64,000 nucleotides of DNA, from assembly GCA_002021875.1 (NCBI GenBank), contig CP018627.1, positions 7,998,001-8,062,000 of the forward strand. Reading direction: 5' to 3'. The notes under the pieces are model-generated. The model was not told the origin of the DNA, ran no database searches, and saw only the letters and a list, made by a program, of their open reading frames with translations. A program made the position numbers and the translations under genes. This document shows, piece after piece, positions 43,826 to 51,952 of this stretch. Position 1 is the stretch's first letter. Every line of letters starts with the position of its first letter. This DNA is from Streptomyces hygroscopicus. Its GTDB lineage: Bacteria; Actinomycetota; Actinomycetes; Streptomycetales; Streptomycetaceae.

Positions 43826-45646
43826 ATGCGCGTAGGACTGCTTACGGAGGGTGGCTATCCGTATGCGACCGGTGATGCGCGGGTGTGGTGCGACCGGCTG
43901 GTGCGCGGCCTCGCCCAGCATGAGTTCGAGGTGTACGCGCTCAGCCGCGGCCCCGGCCAGGAGGCCGGAGGCTGGGGCGATCTGCCGCGCCACGTCGGGC
44001 TGGTGCGCACCGCGCCGCTGTGGGGCGAGCCGGAGCGCCGGCGGGGCGGGCGCGGCGGCCGTCGGCAGCGACGGCGGTTCGCCGAGCACTTCGGGGAGCT
44101 GGCCGCGGCGATCAGCGCGCCTTACGGTTCCGGCGCGCCCCATGGCTCCGGTGTGCCCGGCCGCTCCACTGCCGAGGCGGACCGTTTCGCCAATGGTCTC
44201 CACGGCCTCGCCGACCTTGCCGGGGAGTACGGCGGGCTGTCCGCCGCGCTCCGCTCCGAGGACGCCGTAAGGACGCTGGAGCGGGCGTGCCGCACCCTCG
44301 GGGCACCACACGGCGCCCACCAGGTGCGGGTCGCCGATCTGCTGACCGTCACCGAGGCGCTGGAGTGCGCGCTGCGCCCGCTGTCGCTCGACTGGTACGG
44401 CGACGGCGCCGGAGGCGATCCGGGGCTGTCCGGGGTGGACCTGTGCCACGCCGCGACCGGCGGCGCGGCCGTACTCCCCGGGCTGCTGGCCAAGCGCCGC
44501 TTCGGCACACCCCTGCTGCTCACCGAGTACGGCGTCCGGCTGCGCGAGTGCTATCTGGCGGGTGCGGCCGACGCGGCGGACGGACAGCCGCTCCCCGGGC
44601 CCGTACGGACCCTGCTGGCCACGTTCCACGGCCGGCTGGCCGCAGAGGCGTACGCACGGGCGGATCTGATCACCCCGGGTAATACGCATACGCGGCGCTG
44701 GCAGGAGCGGTGCGGCGCCGAGCGGGAGCGGCTGCGCACCGTCTACCCCGGCATGGACGCCGCTCGCTTCGCGGAGGTCGGCGAGCAGGGCGCGGCCCAG
44801 TCCGGCGGCGACGACCGGACGCTGGTGTGGGTGGGCCGGATCGAGCCCCCCAAGGACGTCATCGCCCTGCTGCACGCCTTCGCGGAGGTGCGCCGATGGC
44901 AGCCGGACGCCCGGCTGAGGATCATCGAGACCCGGCGCGGCGAGGATGCGGAGACGGACGGCTATCCGGCCCACTGCCGGGCGCTGGCCGAGCATCTCTT
45001 CCCCGACGAGGCGGCGGACGCCCACTCCGCCGGTGACAACCCGGTCTCCTTCGAGCGGCTCGGCGACCCCGAGGTGCCGACCCTGGCCGACGCCTATGGG
45101 GCGGGCGGCGTCGTCGTGCTGTCCAGCGTGGTCGAGGGCTTCCCGGTCGGGCTGGTCGAGGCGATGTTCTGCGGACGGGCCACGGTGTCCACGGATGTGG
45201 GCGCGGTGTGCGAGGTCATCGGCGGCACCGGGCTCGTGGTGCCGCCGCGCAATCCCCGGGCGCTCGCGGACGCGTGCCTGGCCATGCTGGGCGACCCCGA
45301 GCGCTGCGCGCGCCTGGGCGCCGCCGCGCGCGCCCGTGCGCTGGAGCTCTTCACCGTCGAGCAGAACGTCGCGGCCTTCCGCGGGATCTATCTGGAGCTG
45401 ATGTCGCACTGTCCGGTGCGGCGCGAGGAGGTCGGTGAGGGCGGTGGGCCGCTGCCGTTCGCCCGCCCCGCCGAGGCCCATGTCCCGGGGCGCTGGACCG
45501 CGGGCCGCGACGCCGACGGCTTCGGCCACTGGCTGCCCGGCCCGCTCGCCTCCCGCTCCGCCCCGGAGCACACCCCCACCTGGGCCACCCCACCGCCGCG
45601 TGAGCCGCTGGGCGTGGGCCCGCGGCCGTTCGAGGAGGGCGCATGA
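43826..45646 (+). CDS. PelF-like glycosyltransferase (DUF3492 + GT4)
   Basis: 606 residues. It begins MRVGLLTEGGYPYATGDARV, the signature of DUF3492, the N-terminal half of PelF-type cytoplasmic glycosyltransferases. The C-terminal GT4 domain shows WVGRIEPPKDVIALLHAF and the nucleotide-sugar motif SSVVEGFPVGLVEAMFCGR. Pel glycosyltransferases polymerise a secreted amino-sugar polysaccharide at the membrane. The operon continues with a membrane protein (ATGA overlap), an epimerase and a spherulin-type hydrolase. A possible ribosome-binding site is the GGGGGT at 43814-43819. Confidence 0.9.
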   Translation: MRVGLLTEGGYPYATGDARVWCDRLVRGLAQHEFEVYALSRGPGQEAGGWGDLPRHVGLVRTAPLWGEPERRRGGRGGRRQRRRFAEHFGELAAAISAPYGSGAPHGSGVPGRSTAEADRFANGLHGLADLAGEYGGLSAALRSEDAVRTLERACRTLGAPHGAHQVRVADLLTVTEALECALRPLSLDWYGDGAGGDPGLSGVDLCHAATGGAAVLPGLLAKRRFGTPLLLTEYGVRLRECYLAGAADAADGQPLPGPVRTLLATFHGRLAAEAYARADLITPGNTHTRRWQERCGAERERLRTVYPGMDAARFAEVGEQGAAQSGGDDRTLVWVGRIEPPKDVIALLHAFAEVRRWQPDARLRIIETRRGEDAETDGYPAHCRALAEHLFPDEAADAHSAGDNPVSFERLGDPEVPTLADAYGAGGVVVLSSVVEGFPVGLVEAMFCGRATVSTDVGAVCEVIGGTGLVVPPRNPRALADACLAMLGDPERCARLGAAARARALELFTVEQNVAAFRGIYLELMSHCPVRREEVGEGGGPLPFARPAEAHVPGRWTAGRDADGFGHWLPGPLASRSAPEHTPTWATPPPREPLGVGPRPFEEGA

Positions 45647-46953
45647 CCACGCCTCCCCGGTGGAACGGCCGGTTCGATCCGGCCTCCTCCGACCGCGGCC
45701 TCGGCGCCCTGCCCGAGGTCCGGGTGCCGGTCTCCCGGCGGCCGGACGAGGCGTCCGCGCGCACCGGCGCCGGGAGGGGACAGGGGAAGGGCCGGCGGGG
45801 GCCCGCCGATCCGGTGCGGGCGCTGATGCACCACCACCACGACCTGTGCGCCCGCGCCGTCGACCCGCTGGAGATCGCCGCAGGGCTGGAGGCCCATGGT
45901 GTGACGGACCGTACCGCCGCACGCTTCCGGCACCGCGATGTCTTCTCGCTCGCCGAGGAGTTGTACGCCCGGGTGCCGCGCGCCGAGGAGCCCGCACCCC
46001 CGGTCGCCCCCGCGCCGGGGCGCGCGCTGGCGGCGCGCATGACGCTCGGGGCGCTGTGGCTGCTGCCGGGCGCCCTGTGCGTGGCGACCGCCTCCGCCGT
46101 CCTCCGCGTCGATGCCATCCGTAAGGACGCCACCGTCGGCTTCGCCGTGGGCGCGGGCGGCGCCGCCCTGACGGTCATCGCCCTGTGGCTGTGCCTGCGC
46201 CGCGGGCCCCTGCGCGTCCATGGGAGCGGGCGCGGGGGCCGTATCGCGTACGCCCTCGGCGCCGGCTGGCTCTGCGGCTATGCCGCCGTCGGGGACTGGC
46301 TGCTCACCGGGCTCCTCGACGGACGCCGTCCTTACGAAGCGGTGCCCGCGACACAGGCCGCCGTCCTCCTCGCCCTGGCGGTCGCGCCCGCCGCGTGGTG
46401 TGCCCGTTGGTTCGCCGTGAGGGCGCGCCGCAGGCTGGCGGTCAGCCGTGGGCTGGAGGAGTTCGCGGCAGGGGTGCGTCCACTGTCCGCGGGTGTGGTG
46501 ACGGCCTTCGTCTGTGGTCTGGCGGCCCTGGTGCTCGCGGCCCGGCTCGCGGTGCCCGGATCACCCCCCGTCGCCACGCTCCCCTCGATGGCCGAGGCGG
46601 CCGTCGTGGCGCTCTGCGCGCTGCTGTTCCTCGCCCGGCTGCTCGCCGTCCACGGCTTCCGCAAGGCCGCGCTGATTGGCACCGCCGTGGCCTGCGCGGT
46701 CCAGGCCGCGGCCCTGGCGACGGCCGCCGCCGCCCGGCTGCCGGGCGCCGCGCCGCTCGGTGCGCCCGTGGCACGGCTGACCGCCGCCCAGGGCACGGCC
46801 GCCATCCCCGCGGCCGCCTGCGGCGCCGCCGCGCTCGCGCTGCTGATCTACGCGTTCGGCGCCCTGTGCCGGGCCTCCGCCCATGGCGGCCCCGGCGCGC
46901 GTACCGCTCGTACCGCCCCTGCCACCAGCACCGCCCCGAACCGCGCCCCGTAA
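45643..46953 (+). CDS. Polytopic membrane protein of the polysaccharide cluster
   Basis: 436 residues. The cytoplasmic 130-residue N-terminus has a conserved-looking HHHHDLCARAVDPLEIAAGL and an FRHRDVFSLAEELYARV segment. Ten or so hydrophobic helices follow. The position after a PelF-like gene invites comparison with PelG, but the sequence is not recognisably PelG. It may be the export channel for the polymer, which is inference. The ATG lies within the stop of the glycosyltransferase gene (TGA 45644-45646). Confidence 0.82.
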   Translation: MTTPPRWNGRFDPASSDRGLGALPEVRVPVSRRPDEASARTGAGRGQGKGRRGPADPVRALMHHHHDLCARAVDPLEIAAGLEAHGVTDRTAARFRHRDVFSLAEELYARVPRAEEPAPPVAPAPGRALAARMTLGALWLLPGALCVATASAVLRVDAIRKDATVGFAVGAGGAALTVIALWLCLRRGPLRVHGSGRGGRIAYALGAGWLCGYAAVGDWLLTGLLDGRRPYEAVPATQAAVLLALAVAPAAWCARWFAVRARRRLAVSRGLEEFAAGVRPLSAGVVTAFVCGLAALVLAARLAVPGSPPVATLPSMAEAAVVALCALLFLARLLAVHGFRKAALIGTAVACAVQAAALATAAAARLPGAAPLGAPVARLTAAQGTAAIPAAACGAAALALLIYAFGALCRASAHGGPGARTARTAPATSTAPNRAP

Positions 46954-47015
46954 GGCGCTCACCGAACCCGCCACCCCCTGTCCTTCCCCCCTTAATGAGT
47001 CCGAGGAGCAACCAC

Positions 47016-47069
47016 ATGAGCTGCGACACGACCGATCAGCGCGCCGGCACGGGGAGGCGCGACCGATGA
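47016..47069 (+). CDS. 17-codon mini-ORF coupled to the epimerase gene
   Basis: ATG 47016 is preceded by a perfect GAGGAG (47003-47008). The peptide is MSCDTTDQRAGTGRRDR, and its TGA (47067-47069) overlaps the epimerase ATG at 47066 by 3 nt (ATGA). It probably brings ribosomes to the epimerase start, which has its own GGGGAGG too. It could instead be a leader-peptide control element. Coding is not proven; the evidence is the ribosome-binding site and the exact ATGA coupling. Confidence 0.5.
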   Translation: MSCDTTDQRAGTGRRDR

Positions 47070-48118
47070 GAGTCCTGTTGCTCGGTTCCGGCGGATTTCT
47101 CGGCCGCTATGTCGCCGAACACCTGCTTGCCGACCCCGCCGTCCAGCTCACCGCGCTCGGTCGCGGCGATGACGCCGATGTGCGGTTCGACCTCTCCAAT
47201 GGCAGTCCCGGGGCGCTCACCCGCTTCCTCAACGCGGTCCACCCCGGCGTCGTGATCAACTGCGCCGGGGCGACCCGCGGCGGGGCGCGCGAGCTCACCC
47301 GGCACAACACCGTCGCCGTGGCGACCGTCTGCGAGTCGCTGCGCCGCAGCGGCTGCGGCGCCCGCCTCGTCCAGATCGGCTGCTCCGCCGAGTACGGGCC
47401 CTCGCAGCCCGGCTCGTCGACCGCCGAGGACGCCGTGCCGCGCCCCGGCGGCCCGTACGGCGTGAGCAAGCTCGCCGCGAGCGAGCTGGTGCTGGGCTCC
47501 GGACTGGACGCGGTGGTGCTGCGGGTCTTCTCGCCCGTGGGGCCCGGCACTCCGGCCGGTTCGCCGCTGGGGCGGCTCGCTGAGGCGATGCGGCGCGCGA
47601 TGCAGTCCGGGGAGAGCGAGCTCAAGCTGAGCGGCCTCGGTGTGCAGCGCGACTTCGTGGACGTACGGGACGTGGCGCGGGCGGTCCACGCGGCCTCGCT
47701 GTCGGCCGCGCAGGGTGTCGTCAACATCGGCACCGGGCGCGCCGTACGGCTCCGCGAGGCGGCCTCCGTGCTCGCCAGGGTCGCGGGCTTCGGCGGCGCC
47801 CTGCACGAGATCGACAGCCCGCCGGGGCGCGTCCCGGCCGCCCTCGGCCATATCCCGGCGCCCGCCCACCCCCATGGCATGGCCCACACCCATGCCACCG
47901 CGCACGGTCACGCGCCCGCTCACCCCCAGGCGGCGGCCGAGCACGGAGGCGGCCCGGGAGGCGCCGGCAACGCGACCACCTACCCCTATCCGGACGGCTG
48001 CGGCAGCTGGCAGCAGGCCGATGTGCGCACCGCCCGCGACCGGCTCGGCTGGCGCTCCCGGATCCCACTGGAGGAGTCGCTCGCCGACATCTGGATGGAG
48101 GCGGCATGTCGCATCTGA
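47066..48118 (+). CDS. NAD-dependent epimerase/dehydratase (SDR)
   Basis: 350 residues. N-terminal Rossmann motif GSGGFLGRYVAEHLL, then the catalytic YxxxK in PYGVSKLAASE with upstream Ser (QIGCSAEYGPS), as in extended SDRs acting on nucleotide sugars. It shows VLRVFSPVGPGTPAGSP and DFVDVRDVARAVHAA, typical substrate-side segments. A strange His/Ala/Pro-rich insertion of about 40 residues (HPHGMAHTHATAHGHAPAHP) lies near residue 275. It likely supplies the sugar nucleotide for the PelF-like glycosyltransferase. The final 13 bp overlap the next gene. Confidence 0.9.
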   Translation: MRVLLLGSGGFLGRYVAEHLLADPAVQLTALGRGDDADVRFDLSNGSPGALTRFLNAVHPGVVINCAGATRGGARELTRHNTVAVATVCESLRRSGCGARLVQIGCSAEYGPSQPGSSTAEDAVPRPGGPYGVSKLAASELVLGSGLDAVVLRVFSPVGPGTPAGSPLGRLAEAMRRAMQSGESELKLSGLGVQRDFVDVRDVARAVHAASLSAAQGVVNIGTGRAVRLREAASVLARVAGFGGALHEIDSPPGRVPAALGHIPAPAHPHGMAHTHATAHGHAPAHPQAAAEHGGGPGGAGNATTYPYPDGCGSWQQADVRTARDRLGWRSRIPLEESLADIWMEAACRI

Positions 48119-48873
48119 TCCCCGCGGGCCCCTCGCACGACACCCCGGCCACCGCCGACCGGCTGGGCTTCGGAGTGCCCGGCTACGCCCACCCCCTGGT
48201 CGCGCCCACCGAGTGGGCCGAGCTCACCCGCCCCGGCACGCCCCTGCACTGGGCGGTCCTCAACGTCTCCCGCGGCCCCGGCACGAGCAGGGATCCGCAC
48301 TGCCTTACGGCGGCGTCGAGGCTGCGCGCCACGGGTGTACGGGTGCTGGGCCACCTCGACCTGCGGTGCGGCACCCGCCCCTTCGGTGAGCTGATCAGTG
48401 ACGCGAACCACTTCCTGGACTGGTACCAGGTCGACGGCTTCTGTCTGGACCGCTGCCCGGTGGACCGCCCCGGTCTGCCGGACGTCCGCCGTACGGTGGC
48501 CACGCTGCGCGCGCTGCTGGGCGGGGCGTATCTGGTGCTCGGCCAGGGCATCCACCCGCATGAGGGCTATATGGAGCTCGCCGATCAGCTCGTGACCTTC
48601 CGGGGTTCGTGGGCGGATTACCGCTGGTCCCAGGTGGCCGAGTGGACGGCTGGGTATCCGCCCGAACGGTTCTGCCACCAGGTGCACGGCGTCCCCCGCC
48701 GCCATCTCGAGGAAGCGCTGAGGATCGCCCGCTGGCAGGGCGCGGGCACGATCTACTTCACCGACCGTACGGTCCATCCTGAGGGGCGGACCTGCGCGGA
48801 TTCCCCCTGGAAGGCCCTGCCCGGCTACTGGGACGAAATCGTCTCGCGACTCGGACCACGTGTCATGGAATGA
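48106..48873 (+). CDS. Spherulin-4 (GH135-like) glycoside hydrolase
   Basis: 255 residues without a signal peptide. The family pattern is clear: FGVPGYAHPLV, WAVLNVSRGPGTSRDP, VLGHLDLRCGTRP, YQVDGFCLDRCP, LVTFRGSWADYR, RFCHQVHGV and TIYFTDRT. In GH135 enzymes the acidic residues after the fourth strand (DGIFxDE) are catalytic. Here D110 and D115 remain, but the Glu after the second Asp is R116. It probably trims or frees the polysaccharide made by the cluster, or is inactive. The lack of a signal peptide is odd for that role. It overlaps the epimerase stop by 13 bp. Confidence 0.88.
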   Translation: MSHLIPAGPSHDTPATADRLGFGVPGYAHPLVAPTEWAELTRPGTPLHWAVLNVSRGPGTSRDPHCLTAASRLRATGVRVLGHLDLRCGTRPFGELISDANHFLDWYQVDGFCLDRCPVDRPGLPDVRRTVATLRALLGGAYLVLGQGIHPHEGYMELADQLVTFRGSWADYRWSQVAEWTAGYPPERFCHQVHGVPRRHLEEALRIARWQGAGTIYFTDRTVHPEGRTCADSPWKALPGYWDEIVSRLGPRVME

Positions 48874-48902
48874 GATGGGGCGTGGCAGTGTTACGAGAAG
48901 AA

Positions 48903-48931
48903 AACCTCCCCGCTCACGCGGGGGTGAACCG
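48903..48931 (+). repeat. Solitary type I-E CRISPR-repeat-like element
   Basis: A 29-nt unit has the type I-E layout: CTCCCCGC (48906-48913), loop TCAC, GCGGGG (48918-48923), then GTGAACCG at its end (48924-48931). E. coli-type repeats end GCGGGGATAAACCG. There is just one copy, no spacers and no cas genes. It lies 30 bp after the spherulin gene and 28 bp before moeZ, where it could also act as terminator. Confidence 0.55.
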
Positions 48932-48958
48932 TTTGCTCCCTTCCCTTACGGAGTCCCC

Positions 48959-50137
48959 GTGTCGCTGCCACCGCTGGTCGAGCCGGCTTCCGAGCTCACC
49001 GTCGACGAGGTCCGCAGGTACTCACGCCATCTGATCATCCCGGATGTCGGGATGGACGGGCAGAAGCGGCTGAAGAACGCCAAGGTGCTCTGTGTGGGCG
49101 CGGGCGGCCTCGGCTCTCCGGCCCTGATGTACCTCGCCGCGGCCGGCGTGGGCACGCTCGGCATCGTGGAGTTCGACGAGGTCGACGAGTCCAATCTGCA
49201 GCGCCAGATCATCCACAGCCAGGCGGACATCGGCCGCCCCAAGGCGGAGTCCGCCCGTGACTCGGTCCTGGGCATCAACCCGTATGTCAACGTCGTGCTG
49301 CACGAGGGCCGCCTCGAGGCGGACAACGTGATGGAGATCTTCTCCCAGTACGACCTGATCGTGGACGGCACCGACAACTTCGCCACCCGCTATCTGGTCA
49401 ACGACGCGTGCGTGCTGCTGAACAAGCCGTATGTCTGGGGCTCGATCTACCGCTTCGACGGCCAGGCGTCGGTCTTCTGGTCCGAGCACGGCCCCTGCTA
49501 CCGCTGCCTGTACCCGGAGCCCCCGCCCCCCGGCATGGTCCCGTCCTGCGCCGAGGGCGGCGTGCTGGGCGTGCTGTGCGCCTCCATCGGCTCGATCCAG
49601 GTCACCGAGGCCATCAAGGTGCTCACCGGCACCGGCGACCCGCTGGTCGGGCGTCTGATGATCTACGATGCCCTGGAGATGACCTACCGCCAGGTCAAGG
49701 TCCGCAAGGACCCCGACTGCGCGGTCTGCGGTCCGAACCCGACCGTCACCGAGCTGATCGACTACGAGGCGTTCTGCGGTGTGGTGTCGGAGGAGGCCCA
49801 GGAGGCGGCGGCCGGTTCGACGATCACTCCCAAGCAGCTCAAGGAGTGGATGGACGACGGCGAGAACATCGACGTCATCGATGTCCGCGAGCCGAACGAG
49901 TACGAGATCGTCTCGATCCCCGGCGCCCGGCTGATCCCGAAGAACGACTTCCTGATGGGCGGCGCCCTCCAGGACCTTCCGCAGGACAAGAAGATCGTCT
50001 TGCATTGCAAGACGGGTGTCCGGTCGGCGGAGGTCCTGGCCGTCCTGAAGTCCGCGGGCTTCTCCGACGCCGTCCATGTGGGCGGCGGCGTGATCGGCTG
50101 GGTCAACCAGATCGAGCCCGACAAGCCGGTCTACTGA
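48959..50137 (+). CDS. moeZ: MoeZ: adenylyltransferase/sulfurtransferase with rhodanese domain
   Basis: 392 residues from GTG 48959 (GGAG 5-6 nt upstream). The E1-like MoeB/ThiF domain has the nucleotide loop GAGGLGS at about residues 47-53, and zinc Cys pairs in CYRCLYPE and CAVCGPNP. The C-terminal rhodanese domain carries catalytic C350 (LHCKTGVRS). It activates and thiolates small ubiquitin-like sulfur carriers (MoaD, CysO, ThiS-like) for molybdopterin, cysteine and thio-natural-product synthesis. The gene is monocistronic, bounded by hairpins. Confidence 0.96.
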   Translation: MSLPPLVEPASELTVDEVRRYSRHLIIPDVGMDGQKRLKNAKVLCVGAGGLGSPALMYLAAAGVGTLGIVEFDEVDESNLQRQIIHSQADIGRPKAESARDSVLGINPYVNVVLHEGRLEADNVMEIFSQYDLIVDGTDNFATRYLVNDACVLLNKPYVWGSIYRFDGQASVFWSEHGPCYRCLYPEPPPPGMVPSCAEGGVLGVLCASIGSIQVTEAIKVLTGTGDPLVGRLMIYDALEMTYRQVKVRKDPDCAVCGPNPTVTELIDYEAFCGVVSEEAQEAAAGSTITPKQLKEWMDDGENIDVIDVREPNEYEIVSIPGARLIPKNDFLMGGALQDLPQDKKIVLHCKTGVRSAEVLAVLKSAGFSDAVHVGGGVIGWVNQIEPDKPVY

Positions 50138-50160
50138 TCTCCTGACGCACCGCGCACCAG

Positions 50161-50198
50161 GGGGCCGGGCCCGCCGCACCGACGGCGGGTCCGGCCCC
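50161..50198. terminator. 16-bp hairpin after moeZ
   Basis: 50161-50176 pairs with 50183-50198, one G-T wobble, loop CACCGA. It is shared by convergent moeZ and the peptidase gene. Confidence 0.85.
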
Positions 50199-50259
50199 CT
50201 TGCCGTTCCATGAGCCCCTTACGGCGGGCCCGGCCCTCTTGATGCTCCGTGAGTCCCTT
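50182..50259. repeat. 39-bp direct repeat, two diverged copies, reaching the peptidase stop
   Basis: Copy 1 is 50182-50220 and copy 2 is 50221-50259; each has ACGGCGGG(T/C)CCGGCCC near its start and ends in CC(T/C)TT. The peptidase stop (TTA read on the plus strand, 50258-50260) crosses the end of copy 2. The equivalent TTA also closes copy 1. Confidence 0.85.
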
Positions 50260-51856
50260 ACCGGCAGGTCGTGCCGCCCGTGGGCACCTTCCCGTCCAGC
50301 AGATAGGCGTTCACGGTCTTCGTCATACAGGCGTTGCCGCTGTTGTACGCGCCATGGCCCTGCCCCTTGTAGGTGACCTCGACGCCCACGCCCTCGCCCA
50401 GCTCCTTGACCATCTTCCGCGCCCCCTCGTACGGGGTGGCAGGGTCGCCGGTGTTGCCGACCACGAGGATCGGCGCCGAGCCCTTGGCGCTGACGTCCGG
50501 GGTGTCCGTGGTGCCGTCCACCGGCCAGTCGGTGCAGCCGAGCAGACCCCAGGCCAGATACTCGCCGAAGACCGGTGACGCCTTACGGAAGCGCGGCAGC
50601 TGCGCCTGCACATCGGTCACCGTGTAACGCTGCCTGTCGTCCACGCAGTTGATGGCGGCATTGGCGGCGTTGATGTTGCTGTAGTGGCCGTCGTCGTCGC
50701 GGCCGGACATCGAATCCGACATGGCGAGCAGCAGATTGCCCTCGTCGAGCTGCATCGCCTCCTGCAACCCGATCGTCAGGTACTTCCAGCTCTCCTTGTC
50801 GTAGAGCGCGGCGGCGATGCCGCCCAGCGCCCCGTCCTGGGTGAGCTTGCGGCCGCTCTCGGTGGACAGCGGCTTCTTGTCGAGCCTCTTCAGGAAGTCG
50901 ACGATCCGGTCCGTACCAGCCGCCGGGTCGCCGCCGGTCGGGCAGGCCGCGCCCTTCTTGGCGCAGTCCTCGAGGTAGTTGTCGAGCGCGAGCTGGAACC
51001 CCTTCGCCTGACCGTAGGAGCCCTGCTCGGGATCCTCGGTGGGGTCGACCACGGCGTCCAGGACCGCGCGTCCCACCCGGGCGGGGAAGAGGTGGGCGTA
51101 GACGCCGCCGAGTTCGGTGCCGTAGGAGATGCCGAAGTACGACAGCTTGTCGTCGCCGAGCACCTGCCGCATGAGGTCCATGTCGCGGGCGGCGCTCACG
51201 GTGTCCACATGGGCGAGCACCGTGCCGGAACGCTTCTGGCAGCCCTTGATGAACGCCCTGGCGTCCGCCATCGCTGTCTTGATCTCGGCGTCGTTGTCCG
51301 GAGTGCCGTCGACGGAGTCGGAGGCGTCGATCTGCTTGTCGCTCTGGCAGGTCACCCCGGCGCTCTCCCCGACCCCCCGCGGATCGAAGCTCACCAGGTC
51401 ATAGCGTGAGCGCAAGGTGTCGTAGGCGGCGGCGAAACCGGGGAGCGAGGAGACCCCGGAGCCGCCGGGTCCGCCGAAATTGAACACCAGGGAGCCGATG
51501 CGCTTGCCCGGCCCGTTGGCCTTGGCGCGGATCATGGCCAGATCGATCGTCTCGCCCTTGGGCTTCGCATAGTCCAGCGGCGCCTTGAGCGTGGCGCATT
51601 CCCACTCGTCTCCCGGCTTCTCACCGGTGCCCTGGATCGCGGTCGGGGCAGGGCAGGACGACCAGTTGAGCTTCTGAGCGGTGAGCGAGCCCGGCAGCCC
51701 GGAGTCCGAGGGCGCGGCCGGGGCCGAGGGCTTGGCCGACGCCTTGCCCTGCTCGCTTCCCCCGTCGCCGTCGCAGCCCGCGACGGCGATGAGGGCGACC
51801 ATGGCGGTCATGGAGACCAGCGCCCTGGTCCGTATGGTGCGTGGGGAACTCGGCAT
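50258..51856 (-). CDS. Secreted tripeptidyl-aminopeptidase-type lipoprotein
   Basis: 532 residues. The signal peptide ends in a lipobox (VAGC). This S33-type alpha/beta-hydrolase has the nucleophile S244 in FGISYGTELGG, SFDPRGVGES, and NTGDPATPY and GQGHGAYNSG supplying Asp and His. The family (SlpD/SlpE/Tap) removes tripeptides from extracellular proteins, helping mature or recycle them. The next gene on the same strand is a close paralogue, so the pair arose by tandem duplication. It ends in repeat-derived DNA. Confidence 0.92.
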   Translation of the reverse strand: MPSSPRTIRTRALVSMTAMVALIAVAGCDGDGGSEQGKASAKPSAPAAPSDSGLPGSLTAQKLNWSSCPAPTAIQGTGEKPGDEWECATLKAPLDYAKPKGETIDLAMIRAKANGPGKRIGSLVFNFGGPGGSGVSSLPGFAAAYDTLRSRYDLVSFDPRGVGESAGVTCQSDKQIDASDSVDGTPDNDAEIKTAMADARAFIKGCQKRSGTVLAHVDTVSAARDMDLMRQVLGDDKLSYFGISYGTELGGVYAHLFPARVGRAVLDAVVDPTEDPEQGSYGQAKGFQLALDNYLEDCAKKGAACPTGGDPAAGTDRIVDFLKRLDKKPLSTESGRKLTQDGALGGIAAALYDKESWKYLTIGLQEAMQLDEGNLLLAMSDSMSGRDDDGHYSNINAANAAINCVDDRQRYTVTDVQAQLPRFRKASPVFGEYLAWGLLGCTDWPVDGTTDTPDVSAKGSAPILVVGNTGDPATPYEGARKMVKELGEGVGVEVTYKGQGHGAYNSGNACMTKTVNAYLLDGKVPTGGTTCR

Positions 51857-51952
51857 ATCCGGAGATCCTATGAGGAGGCGGGGGCGGAATCGTCCGTACT
51901 TCCTCTCAATGCCGTCACGGTTCGCGAGGCGGGCCCGGGCGCGGACCCGGGC

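Noticed and set aside
48903..48931. CRISPR array
   Set aside because: Only one repeat-like unit exists, with no second copy within several hundred bases and no cas genes, so it is reported as a solitary element only.
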